A stretch of 64,000 nt of DNA, taken from Thalassobius sp. Cn5-15. GTDB taxonomy: Bacteria > Pseudomonadota > Alphaproteobacteria > Rhodobacterales > Rhodobacteraceae. The notes under the pieces were generated by a model that saw nothing but the letters and a program-made list of their open reading frames with translations, had not been told where the DNA came from and searched no databases. Of this stretch, positions 10,457 through 18,257 are shown in pieces. The stretch lies in NCBI RefSeq assembly GCF_022347685.1, contig NZ_JAKRGF010000009.1:23370-87369 (forward strand), read 5' to 3'. Position numbers and translations under genes: made by a program. Positions within the stretch are counted from its first letter, which is position 1; each line of letters starts with the position of its first letter.

Positions 10457-10514
10457 TTCCATGTGTCGCGTTTTTGGATATGTTTAAGAAAACAGCGCAC
10501 ATGGCAGTTCTGAA

Positions 10515-11894
10515 ATGACATCCACCCTTCCTCCCTATTTCAACATTGATCCCGATCAGGCTTTGAATGCGCTTGGTGCACCCACCCAGACCGATGGGTT
10601 CGCCGCCATCGCAGCCGCCTGTGCGCAGGGGCGTTCTGACCTCGCCAGTCGCGGGCTGGAGGAAAACGGTGAACGTCACCTGCGGCTTTTTTCAACCTGG
10701 GAGATTACCCGCTATCTGATCCCCGTGGCGCAGGGCCATTTTCGTCGCGTGCTGAAACAAAACCCCGACCTGCCGCAGGGCCAGTCTGAAACCAGTGGCG
10801 GGGCCAAGTGGTTTACCCTGGATGAGGTGCTGCGCCTGCGTGCCCATTTCGCGGCCGAAGGATCGAAAGCGAAAAACTACCTGCCCTATCGCCCCGAAGG
10901 TCTGCCCGCCAAAATGGTTGCGGTGGCGAACTTCAAGGGCGGCGTGGGCAAGACATCGACCGCCGCCCATCTGGCCATGTCGGCGGCCCTTGATGGCTAC
11001 AAGGTGCTGGTGATTGATCTGGACAGTCAGGGTTCGATGACCTCAATTTTCGGCGGCAAGGTCGAGGATGAATGGCAAACCGTCTTCCCCCTCCTCGCAC
11101 GCCACTACGCCAGTTATCTGCGCAGCGACAACCAGCGCCGGATGGATCGGGGGGAGCAGCCCATTCCGCTCGATGACACGCTCTCCGCCGCGCTGGATGT
11201 GTCGGCTCAGTCGCTCATTCAATCCACCCACTGGCCCAACATCGACCTGATCGGCGCGCAGCTGAACCTTTACTGGGCAGAATTTCAGATCCCCGTCTGG
11301 CGGATGCAGGGCGGTGGCTGGAAGCTGTGGGATGCCCTGACCGACAGTCTGGAGGCGGACGGCATCCTCGACGAATACGATGTGATTTTCGTCGATACCC
11401 CGCCGGCGCTTGGCTACCTGACCATCAATGGGCTGGCGGCCTCGGACATTCTGTTGGTGCCGCTGGGGGCGTCTTTCCTTGAGTTTGACTCGACGGGGCG
11501 GTTTTTCGACATGCTGCACACCACTTTTCAGTCGATTGAAGAGGGGGAAAACCTCGCCGCCCGCGCTTTGGGACGCGACGAGCTGAATTTTGAATGGGAC
11601 GCGGTGCGTGCCGTGGTCACCCGCTATGACGGCAGCCAGCAGGCAGAACTGACCGCCTTGATGCAGGCCTACCTTGGCCCGGTGTTGTCACCACACCGGC
11701 AGGATTTCACCGCGCTGATCGGTCAGGCTGGTGAACAGGTGCAGGGGATCTATGAGGCGGATTATCGCGATTTCAACCGCGAGACTTACGCGCGGGGCCG
11801 TGAAACCTTTGATGCCACCTATGCCGCCTTCAAATCGCTGTTGATCGGCGCCTGGCGCCGCGATGCGCTGGCCCTGCAGGAGGCGGCGGAATGA
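10515..11894 (+). CDS. parA: ParA-type partition ATPase
   Basis: A 459-residue type Ia ParA. The N-terminal about 130 residues look like a DNA-binding/regulatory domain (WEITRYLIPVAQGHFRRVL ... WFTLDEVLRLRAHF, winged-helix/MerR-like). The deviant Walker A, KGGVGKT, is at residues 141-147, followed by VLVIDLDSQGS and YDVIFVDTPPALGYLTING (Walker B region). It moves plasmid copies on nucleoid DNA together with ParB and parS. It is divergent from repA and followed after 133 bp by parB. Confidence 0.95.
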   Translation: MTSTLPPYFNIDPDQALNALGAPTQTDGFAAIAAACAQGRSDLASRGLEENGERHLRLFSTWEITRYLIPVAQGHFRRVLKQNPDLPQGQSETSGGAKWFTLDEVLRLRAHFAAEGSKAKNYLPYRPEGLPAKMVAVANFKGGVGKTSTAAHLAMSAALDGYKVLVIDLDSQGSMTSIFGGKVEDEWQTVFPLLARHYASYLRSDNQRRMDRGEQPIPLDDTLSAALDVSAQSLIQSTHWPNIDLIGAQLNLYWAEFQIPVWRMQGGGWKLWDALTDSLEADGILDEYDVIFVDTPPALGYLTINGLAASDILLVPLGASFLEFDSTGRFFDMLHTTFQSIEEGENLAARALGRDELNFEWDAVRAVVTRYDGSQQAELTALMQAYLGPVLSPHRQDFTALIGQAGEQVQGIYEADYRDFNRETYARGRETFDATYAAFKSLLIGAWRRDALALQEAAE

Positions 11895-11922
11895 ACGGGG
11901 GCTTTAATCCGTCGTTAAGGAA

Positions 11923-11942
11923 ATGTTTCGCGCGCGAAACAT
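11923..11942. promoter_or_regulatory. parS-like centromere palindrome upstream of parB
   Basis: A perfect 20-bp palindrome, ATGTTTCGCGCGCGAAACAT. Its TGTTTC...GAAACA arms match the canonical chromosomal parS (TGTTTCACGTGAAACA), but the centre is GCGCGC rather than ACGT, which suggests a replicon-specific centromere. It lies between parA and parB and recurs after parB and in rmlD. Confidence 0.8.
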
Positions 11943-12027
11943 CTGCGTGCGCTGCGGTAACCGTCTCTTTGCCGCCCTGCCCTAGCCTTTTTCCAGAGTC
12001 TATTTCTGCAGTATCGGAGGATTAATC

Positions 12028-13080
12028 ATGGCCAAACGCAAACGCCTCGCCCCGCCGAAAGCGGGCTTCCTCGCCTCCCCCGTGGCGGCGCCGATCCTGC
12101 CGGATGCCCCGGCTGAAGCTGCTCGCCGTGCGCCGCCCATTGCCGATGTGGCCGCCCATGCCAGCACCACCGCCGCACTAGAGGAAATGTCCGACACCCT
12201 GCGCCGCGCCCGTGAAGAGGGCCGCATGGCATTGGAATTGCCGCTGGATCAGATCGTCACCGATTATCTGGTGCGCGATCGCATCAACGTCGATGAGGGC
12301 GAGATGGAGGTTTTGATGACTTCCCTGCGCCAACGCGGCCAGCAAACCCCGATCGAGGTCGCCCCGCTGCCAGATGGTCGCTATGGGCTGATCTCTGGCT
12401 GGCGCCGCTTGCGGGCCATCACCCGCCTGTCAGAGGCGGGTGAAGCTCAGCCGCAGATCCTGGCCTTTCTGCGTCAGCCGGAACAGGCGTCTGATGCCTA
12501 TCTGGCGATGGTTGAGGAAAACGAAATCCGCGTTGGCCTCAGCTATTATGAACGCGCCCGCATCGCGTCGCGCGCGGTAGAGCAGGGTGTTTACCCCGAC
12601 ACCCGCACCGCGCTGCGCAGTCTCTATCACGCCGCAAGTCGTGCCAAACGGTCCAAGATCGGCAGCTTCCTGACCTTGGTGACCCATCTCGATGGCGCGC
12701 TGCGTTTCCCTGAGGCGCTTGGCGAACGCGCTGGCCTATTTCTGGCCCGTGAGATTGAGGCGGCCCCTGCCCTCGCCAAAGGCATGAAGGCGCGGATCGA
12801 GGCGAACCCGCCAGAAAACCCCGCGGATGAGCTGGATCTGATCAACGCCACATTGGCAGCAGCTGCAGGGAAAGCGGCGGCGGAGAAGTCTAAAAAACAG
12901 TCTCTAAAACCCGAAATAGAGTCTAATATGACCCGAAAAATTCGCCCTGACCTGCAGGTGGTGCAACATGGTGCAGGTGGCAAGTTGACCGTAAAAGGCG
13001 CTGCTGTGGATGAAGCGCTGATCGTGGATCTGATCGACTGGCTCACCGCGCGGTCTGATGCGGATGAGGTGGCGAAATAG
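12028..13080 (+). CDS. parB: ParB-type centromere-binding protein
   Basis: 350 residues. The ParB N-terminal domain is seen as LVRDRINVDEGEMEVLMTSLRQRGQQTPIEVAPL followed by the box II-like GLISGWRRLRAITRL. A helix-turn-helix-like central region (SYYERARIASRAVEQ ... RAKRSKIGSFLTLVTHL) precedes a charged linker and a C-terminal dimerisation segment. AGGAGGATTAATC precedes a clear ATG. It is flanked on both sides by identical-core parS-like palindromes, which strongly supports its role. It forms one unit with parA. Confidence 0.93.
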   Translation: MAKRKRLAPPKAGFLASPVAAPILPDAPAEAARRAPPIADVAAHASTTAALEEMSDTLRRAREEGRMALELPLDQIVTDYLVRDRINVDEGEMEVLMTSLRQRGQQTPIEVAPLPDGRYGLISGWRRLRAITRLSEAGEAQPQILAFLRQPEQASDAYLAMVEENEIRVGLSYYERARIASRAVEQGVYPDTRTALRSLYHAASRAKRSKIGSFLTLVTHLDGALRFPEALGERAGLFLAREIEAAPALAKGMKARIEANPPENPADELDLINATLAAAAGKAAAEKSKKQSLKPEIESNMTRKIRPDLQVVQHGAGGKLTVKGAAVDEALIVDLIDWLTARSDADEVAK

Positions 13081-13104
13081 AGTCTATTTGGCTTGAATAG
13101 GGTC

Positions 13105-13128
13105 AATTGTTTCGCGCGCGAAACAATT
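13105..13128. promoter_or_regulatory. parS-like centromere palindrome downstream of parB
   Basis: A perfect 24-bp palindrome with the same TGTTTCGCGCGCGAAACA core as at 11923-11942, extended by two more complementary bases on each side. It begins 25 bp after the parB stop. GAGTCTATTT also occurs as a direct repeat on both sides of parB (11996-12005 and about 13080-13089). Confidence 0.8.
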
Positions 13129-13150
13129 CCGTATCCGTCTAATGGAAAAG

Positions 13151-13186
13151 AAAGGGCCTGTGATCATGCCGGATCACAGGCCCTTT
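13151..13186. terminator. Bidirectional terminator between parB and the Wzi-like gene
   Basis: A 15-bp perfect stem (AAAGGGCCTGTGATC / GATCACAGGCCCTTT) with a 6-base loop. A and T runs at the two feet allow it to end both parAB (plus) and the convergent Wzi-like gene (minus). Confidence 0.85.
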
Positions 13187-13210
13187 CTATGTTTGGAAAA
13201 CTGGACTGCC

Positions 13211-14479
13211 TCAGAATGAGGTCTGGAAGCTCACCCCAACACGGGTGCCTTTGTCAAAACCGGCGGTGTTCAGATCAAAGTCCTGATGCGCAATCAACGC
13301 GCTGACCGTGCCGCCCAGTAAGGGGCGCGACAGGCTCGCGGTGGCCACAAACCCGGTCGCCCGCGCGGTGGACAGGCGGTGGGTGGCCAGCGACTGATCG
13401 TTGATGGTGTAATGTCCGATGCTCCAGTTCACAGAGGTCTCATCCAGCTCATGCTTCATGTAGAGCGTGGTCGCCTTGCTCTGCGTATCGATGGCAGATC
13501 CCAGAACGACGCCGTTGTTGGCGTAGGAATAAGTGCCGTTTCGATAGGCCGTGTTGGCGCCGCAGAAACCGCCATCGGTGGCGGCGATGGTGGTGTCGGT
13601 GTGTTCCAGCGTGATCTGTGAACGGCTGCCGAAAAGGGTGGTATTCGTCTCTACGCCGCCCATATGCATCAGGCAGGAGGGGAAATATCCGGCCTCGTCC
13701 TCGCCGACGAACTGGTAATAAATCCGGCTACCACCGCCAAGATTCGGCAAGCTGTAGCTCAGCCCAATGCCTGCCATCTGGTTGGCACCGCTGGCGGCGC
13801 CGCTATTGGTGCTGCCGCCCAGAACCCGCAGGAGGGTTTCAAAATCCTGTGGTTGTCCCTCACCGCCGAACTGGGCGGTGCGGACAAAATCCACCTCAAG
13901 GTTCTCAATAGGGCGGATGCGGGCGCGCATACCCATGATCAGGGCATTGTCGGGCTGGCCTGCGTCATTGGTGGTGCCGATGAACACCTCCCCATCCCAG
14001 TCCCCTAACCAGCGCAGCACCGGCAGGTCGATGCTGCTGGGGCGGTCCTTGATCAGGTAGACGGAATCAAAGGCGGGTGCATTCTGCGACAGGATCAGGC
14101 TGCTGTATTGTGACGGCGACCAGTTGCGATCCACGCGCCCCACGCCCGCGCGCCAGTTCTGAGCGAAGCGCAGCGAAACATCATAGTTGATCAACGCGTC
14201 AAAATCGCCCGAGGCCTGATCATGCTGCGTCTGCCCCAAAGTGGCGGAGGCCGAGAGGTTGCCATAGTCTATCCGCCCGCTGATTGCCGCACCGTTGAAG
14301 CCGAGCGTGCCAAACCGTTCGCTGCGGGTCAGAAAATCCTCGCTGATGGTCCCAAGGGTCAGCGTGCCGCTGGCGGGCTCTGCCAGTGTCATGCCGGAGC
14401 TGAGCAGCGTTGCGGACAACAGGGAGGATGTGAAAGCAGCGGTGCTTTTGGATCGCTGGCGGCGGGGAAGGGGGTGCAT
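13211..14479 (-). CDS. Wzi-like capsule assembly outer-membrane beta-barrel protein
   Basis: A 422-residue protein starting at the Met at 14479. The basic N-terminus (MHPLPRRQRSKS) is followed by a hydrophobic signal peptide ending near GMTLAEPA. The mature part is rich in alternating aromatic/polar strands and ends in SFQTSF, a C-terminal Phe typical of BAM substrates. GVGRVDRNWSPSQYSSLILSQNAPAFDSVYLIKD and the LRWLGDWDGEVFIG segment are characteristic of the capsule assembly Wzi family, which binds surface polysaccharide. It is followed upstream by further export genes on the same strand. An upstream extension of 23 codons lacks a signal and was not used. Confidence 0.82.
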   Translation of the reverse strand: MHPLPRRQRSKSTAAFTSSLLSATLLSSGMTLAEPASGTLTLGTISEDFLTRSERFGTLGFNGAAISGRIDYGNLSASATLGQTQHDQASGDFDALINYDVSLRFAQNWRAGVGRVDRNWSPSQYSSLILSQNAPAFDSVYLIKDRPSSIDLPVLRWLGDWDGEVFIGTTNDAGQPDNALIMGMRARIRPIENLEVDFVRTAQFGGEGQPQDFETLLRVLGGSTNSGAASGANQMAGIGLSYSLPNLGGGSRIYYQFVGEDEAGYFPSCLMHMGGVETNTTLFGSRSQITLEHTDTTIAATDGGFCGANTAYRNGTYSYANNGVVLGSAIDTQSKATTLYMKHELDETSVNWSIGHYTINDQSLATHRLSTARATGFVATASLSRPLLGGTVSALIAHQDFDLNTAGFDKGTRVGVSFQTSF

Positions 14480-14612
14480 ATCAATAAACCTTAAATTTTT
14501 ATTGGTTGTGAAAGAGGGCAGGGCGCAAGTCAATCGTCGACCCGTCAAAGCACGAGGATCGGCGTCCCCGTGCTGTTTTTGTGTCTGCTCTGTTGCTGAA
14601 CCGCCCGCAGCC

Positions 14613-16511
14613 TTAAGCGGTTTGCAACACCTCGCCCGCTGCCTTGGCGTCGTCCGCTACGGGGCGCAGAAGGTGGCGCAGGGCGTCTTCGTCATAGTGG
14701 TCCATTGCGGTGGTAAAACTCTGCATCAACAGGCCATGTTCCACCGCCGTCGGACAGCCATCCTGTGCCATCAGCAGGTTCGGATTGGCCCCCAGCGGGA
14801 TGCACCGTTCGCTGCAGGGGCAGCTTTCATGCAGCTCTTCGCCGGGACGCAGGCCGGAAAACCGCACCTCGACCCCAAAGGGGTTGCTTTCGCTGCGCAC
14901 ACCCTTGCCGGTCATGTCGATCACCTTGGTGACGAAATCCATGATGCGGTGGGGGGTGCCTTTGGACAGGTGGGCGGGACGGGTGTGCAGTTCCTTGCCA
15001 AAGGGCAGGGCGCCAAGGATCAGATCGGCGGCACGGGAGGTTGTGACAAAGAAACGGGTCATCTCTGCATCGGGCAGGGTGACGGTGTTATGAGTGAGGA
15101 TCTGCTGTTCCAGCAGCGGGAAGATATCGCCAACCGGTCCCGCAGTGGGGCCGAAACGCAACAGGCTGACCTGCGTACCGCTGCCCTCTTGGGCAGCGGC
15201 CTGTCCCAGCAGCAGCTTTTCTGCCAGCCGCTGGGTGTGATCGACCAGATGGCGCGGTGTCGTGACATGTTCAGAGGACAGCTGCACCAGTTGGCTCACA
15301 CCGTGGTCAATCGCGGCGTTTAGCAGGTTCACGGGGCCCAGAACATTGGTGGCGACCACATCAAACAGGTTGTCCTCTGACAGCTGCGGGTCGCCGTAAT
15401 GGGCCGCGTTGATCAGGATATCGACCTGCGTTTGCCCCAGCAGTTGTTTCACCCGCCCCAGCGTCCCGATAGAGCCTGTTTTGCCCTTAATCACCGTGGC
15501 AGAACCACTGCGATGCACCAGCGTGTTGAGGCGCTGCATCACCGTCAGCAGGGCGGTTTCGCTGCGCTCCAGCAGGATGATTTTGGCTGGTTCAAAGCGG
15601 ATCAGCTGTTGTGCCAGTTCCGACCCCACGCGGCCACCGGCCCCGGCAATAAAGACGGTTTTGCCGCGACAGGCGGCCAGCACCTCGGGGTTGCGGGCAT
15701 TGGGGCTGGGGGCGCCATAGAGATCCTTGAACCGTTTGGCCTGCAACCCCAGTTCCAGCGATCGGTTGCCCACCTGATCTGAAAGATTGGGCAGTTCCAT
15801 CACCTCAATCGGTTGGGTGGAGAGCGCGTCGAGGATTTCCTGACGCCGGTAGCTGGAGGCAGAAGGCATGGCGATCAGCACCCGCTTCAGCCCGTGTTTT
15901 TTGATCAATCGGCGCAGGGCGCTGACCGGATGCACCTTGAGGCCCGACACCATCAGCCCGTGCAGCTGACGATTGTCGTCGATGAAACAAACGGGGCGGT
16001 TTTCGCCGTTCTGACCCAATGCGGCGGCCAGCTGTTCGCCGGTGTTGCCCGCGCCATAGATCGCCACCGGCACCCGGCGGGCCTGACGGTCGCTGACGCG
16101 GTCAAAGAGGTAGCGGGTGCCGAAGTGCGACAGCACAGAGGTAACAAAGAACATCGCGCCAAAGATCACCGGCACCGAACGCGGCGCCGACAGGTTCAGC
16201 AGAAAACTGACCGCCATCGCGCAGACGGTGAGGAACGCGGCAGAGATGGCCAGCCGCATCAGCGTGTGATTTTCCACCGTATGGATCTTGATATGGTTGA
16301 GCCGCATGGCCCAGATCGTCGCCGCACCGATGGCCAGCATGGCGGGGAACAGCACCCAGTTGGCGCGAATCGGTTCACCGGGAACAATCATGCCGTAACG
16401 CAGAGCAAAGGCCGCGGCGAGGCTGAGCGCAATCAGCCCCACATCGACCGCAAACAGCACAGACCGCTTGGCCCGGCGCGGCAGGTTTTCAAGATTGTTG
16501 ATGATAATCAA
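14613..16511 (-). CDS. FlaA1/CapD-like membrane nucleotide-sugar epimerase/dehydratase, catalytic residues altered
   Basis: 632 residues with the full architecture of the WbpM/PglF/CapD family: four N-terminal transmembrane helices (about 18-130), a first Rossmann domain (IYGAGNTGEQLA near 151), a YGAPSP linker, then the catalytic SDR domain starting FIAGAGGRVGSEL (about 287). The catalytic motifs are changed. The usual STDKAV is SSEHVT (412-417), the Met/Tyr-x3-Lys dyad is V423...Q427, and AAYKH is AAHYG. RFSGLRPGEELHE at the end is normal. The enzyme would normally 4,6-dehydrate UDP-GlcNAc. With the Lys and Met/Tyr missing, normal chemistry is doubtful, so it may be a scaffold or have a different function. 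Confidence 0.85.
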   Translation of the reverse strand: MIIINNLENLPRRAKRSVLFAVDVGLIALSLAAAFALRYGMIVPGEPIRANWVLFPAMLAIGAATIWAMRLNHIKIHTVENHTLMRLAISAAFLTVCAMAVSFLLNLSAPRSVPVIFGAMFFVTSVLSHFGTRYLFDRVSDRQARRVPVAIYGAGNTGEQLAAALGQNGENRPVCFIDDNRQLHGLMVSGLKVHPVSALRRLIKKHGLKRVLIAMPSASSYRRQEILDALSTQPIEVMELPNLSDQVGNRSLELGLQAKRFKDLYGAPSPNARNPEVLAACRGKTVFIAGAGGRVGSELAQQLIRFEPAKIILLERSETALLTVMQRLNTLVHRSGSATVIKGKTGSIGTLGRVKQLLGQTQVDILINAAHYGDPQLSEDNLFDVVATNVLGPVNLLNAAIDHGVSQLVQLSSEHVTTPRHLVDHTQRLAEKLLLGQAAAQEGSGTQVSLLRFGPTAGPVGDIFPLLEQQILTHNTVTLPDAEMTRFFVTTSRAADLILGALPFGKELHTRPAHLSKGTPHRIMDFVTKVIDMTGKGVRSESNPFGVEVRFSGLRPGEELHESCPCSERCIPLGANPNLLMAQDGCPTAVEHGLLMQSFTTAMDHYDEDALRHLLRPVADDAKAAGEVLQTA

Positions 16512-16729
16512 TTCACTGTTCCCTAAGCGTGGTGCTGAATATGAATAGGCGTCAAAGACGATATTTGTTGTGCACTCTGTTTTTGCAGCCGCTGGCGCGG
16601 CAGGGGTGCCCTATAGGCTGCGGATGCAGGCGCAGTATAGCGCAGAGCAGGAGCGGACAAAACGATCCGCCCTGCACTCAGCATGTCTTTGCGCAGGGCG
16701 CTGTCAATGTTTGGGCACCGGCCATCCCT

Positions 16730-16755
16730 CAGACGATCGGTGCTGTGATCGTCTG
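16730..16755 (-). terminator. Possible terminator/hairpin after the polysaccharide export gene
   Basis: A 9-bp perfect stem CAGACGATC / GATCGTCTG with an 8-base loop starts 8 bp beyond the stop of the Wza-like gene. No T-run follows on the minus strand, so it may be an mRNA 3' stabilising or attenuating structure rather than a full terminator. The rest of the 16512-16762 gap shows no gene. Confidence 0.4.
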
Positions 16756-16762
16756 GCCGTGC

Positions 16763-17986
16763 TTATTGCAGGCTGGCGGCACCCGTGTTCAACAGCAGCG
16801 GGAAGGCCTGTTGCAGGGCGCGGCCCCATGTGGTGATCGGCTGTTCCTGTACAAAGATGATGTCGTTCGGGCGCATCTCAAAATTGGTGGCCATGGCGAC
16901 ATTGACGATGTTTTTGGCGTTGAGGTGATAGGCGGTCAGCGCCTCACCATTGCTGCGTAGCACGTAGATTTGGGCCGGGTTGCCAGTCACGGTGGGGAAG
17001 CCGCCGTTTTCATAAAACACATCCGCCAGTGAGGATTTGACCTCAAAGGGCAGGGCGATGCGGCTTTGCTCGGACACTTCACCGGTCAGGTAGACGTGAT
17101 CACGCGCCACCGCGCCCAGCTCCATCTTGGACTGAAAATTGGCGCGGCGCTCTTCTAGTTCGGCGCGGCGCTGTTCATAAGCATTGTCGACAAAGACCGA
17201 GTCACCGTCGCGCAGCACGGTTTTGCGCACCCGGGCGCTGGCATAGTAGTTGGCCAGCGGGATCTGGTAGAGGCGGCCGCCGCGATGAATGCGGATCGAA
17301 GCGTAGGCATGCTGGCCCGGGGAGATGCCGCCGGCAGCGGTGATCGCCTCATCCAGATGCAGCGGGTTGAGGGTGACCGGCACCAGCTGCGATTGCTGCA
17401 CCGCGCCGTCGATCGATACACGTTTGGAGTTGAATTCGGCAATTTCCAGGCTGAATTCCGGATCCAGCTGGTTTTGCACCAGACGCTGGAATACACGCTC
17501 TTCGGCCTCTTCGATGGTCAGACCTTCGACCGCGACCGCGCCCACCTCTGGGATGGCGATGGCGCCGTCATCACGCACGGTGTAGGGCTGACGCTGGCTT
17601 TGGGCGGCAGACAGGCTGCTGGTTTGTTCCACCGCACCAATCGGTGCGGGGCGGCGGGTCGCCACCAGAATGACATCGCCCACGCCGATTTTGTAAGCGG
17701 TAGCTTCCACCGGTGGCGGCAGGCGCAGTTTCAACCCCTTTGGCGCTTTGGGGAGCTGGCCAGGGCTGACCGAGGTCCCACCGGCGATCTGCGAAAAGGC
17801 GGCAGGCAGGCGTTTGGGCTTGTAGGAACTGGTGTTGGCGCGCGCAACCGTGGCGGGTGTCATGGAGATAATGGACACGTCATAGGCTGTGCCTGTGTCG
17901 CTCACCTTGGGGCTGTTATAGGTGACGCCGCAGCTGGTCAGAAACATGCAGGACGCCAGAAGTGCAGCGCGGGGCAAGGTCAGCAT
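16763..17986 (-). CDS. wza: Wza-type outer-membrane polysaccharide export lipoprotein
   Basis: 407 residues. A lipoprotein signal peptide ends in the lipobox LTSC (Cys19). The polysaccharide export domain is seen as YKIGVGDVILVATRRP and IPEVGAVAVEGLTIEEAEERVFQRLVQNQLDP, followed by SLBB-like segments (VTLNPLHLDEAITAAGGI; FENGGFPTVTGNPAQIYVLR). It forms the periplasm-spanning outer-membrane pore that works with the Wzc-type kinase at 55065-57200. The gap at 17987-18257 holds divergent promoters and no gene. Confidence 0.9.
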   Translation of the reverse strand: MLTLPRAALLASCMFLTSCGVTYNSPKVSDTGTAYDVSIISMTPATVARANTSSYKPKRLPAAFSQIAGGTSVSPGQLPKAPKGLKLRLPPPVEATAYKIGVGDVILVATRRPAPIGAVEQTSSLSAAQSQRQPYTVRDDGAIAIPEVGAVAVEGLTIEEAEERVFQRLVQNQLDPEFSLEIAEFNSKRVSIDGAVQQSQLVPVTLNPLHLDEAITAAGGISPGQHAYASIRIHRGGRLYQIPLANYYASARVRKTVLRDGDSVFVDNAYEQRRAELEERRANFQSKMELGAVARDHVYLTGEVSEQSRIALPFEVKSSLADVFYENGGFPTVTGNPAQIYVLRSNGEALTAYHLNAKNIVNVAMATNFEMRPNDIIFVQEQPITTWGRALQQAFPLLLNTGAASLQ

Positions 17987-18257
17987 ATGGGAAATCCATT
18001 ATCAGTCGTTCAATTGGGGCAGCTTTACCGTACTTGCGACACGCGGACCATACGGATTTTTAAACTTGTGGTCAGCTGCCGTATTTTTGTCAGTCGTTTT
18101 AGCCAGTCGTTTTTATCGGTGGGGATCGCAGACCTCTTTCGCATCGCGAAAGTTGAAAAGAGGCGTCTAAGCGATCATGCGGCTATAGCAATTGCGGTGC
18201 AATCTTTGCTAACAGCGGGGCAACGAGCTCTTTTTAACGATCCGCCTTTCGCGGCTG

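Larger units (their letters stand above)
10126..10514. other. Plasmid origin region (oriV) between repA and parA
   Basis: This 389-bp gap holds no gene but has all parts of an iteron origin: four initiator-binding repeats (10146-10269), a perfect DnaA box (10170-10178), an AT-rich stretch (about 10271-10380, including ACTATATAATAACTAAATTC) suited to strand opening, and two direct repeats of AGACGTTTTTCC in front of parA. Function is inferred from arrangement. Confidence 0.85.

Noticed and set aside
12000..13089. GAGTCTATTT repeats flanking parB as an additional regulatory system
   Set aside because: Only two 10-mers plus a partial copy near 12926 are present; too short and weak to call a feature beyond noting it beside the parS entry.
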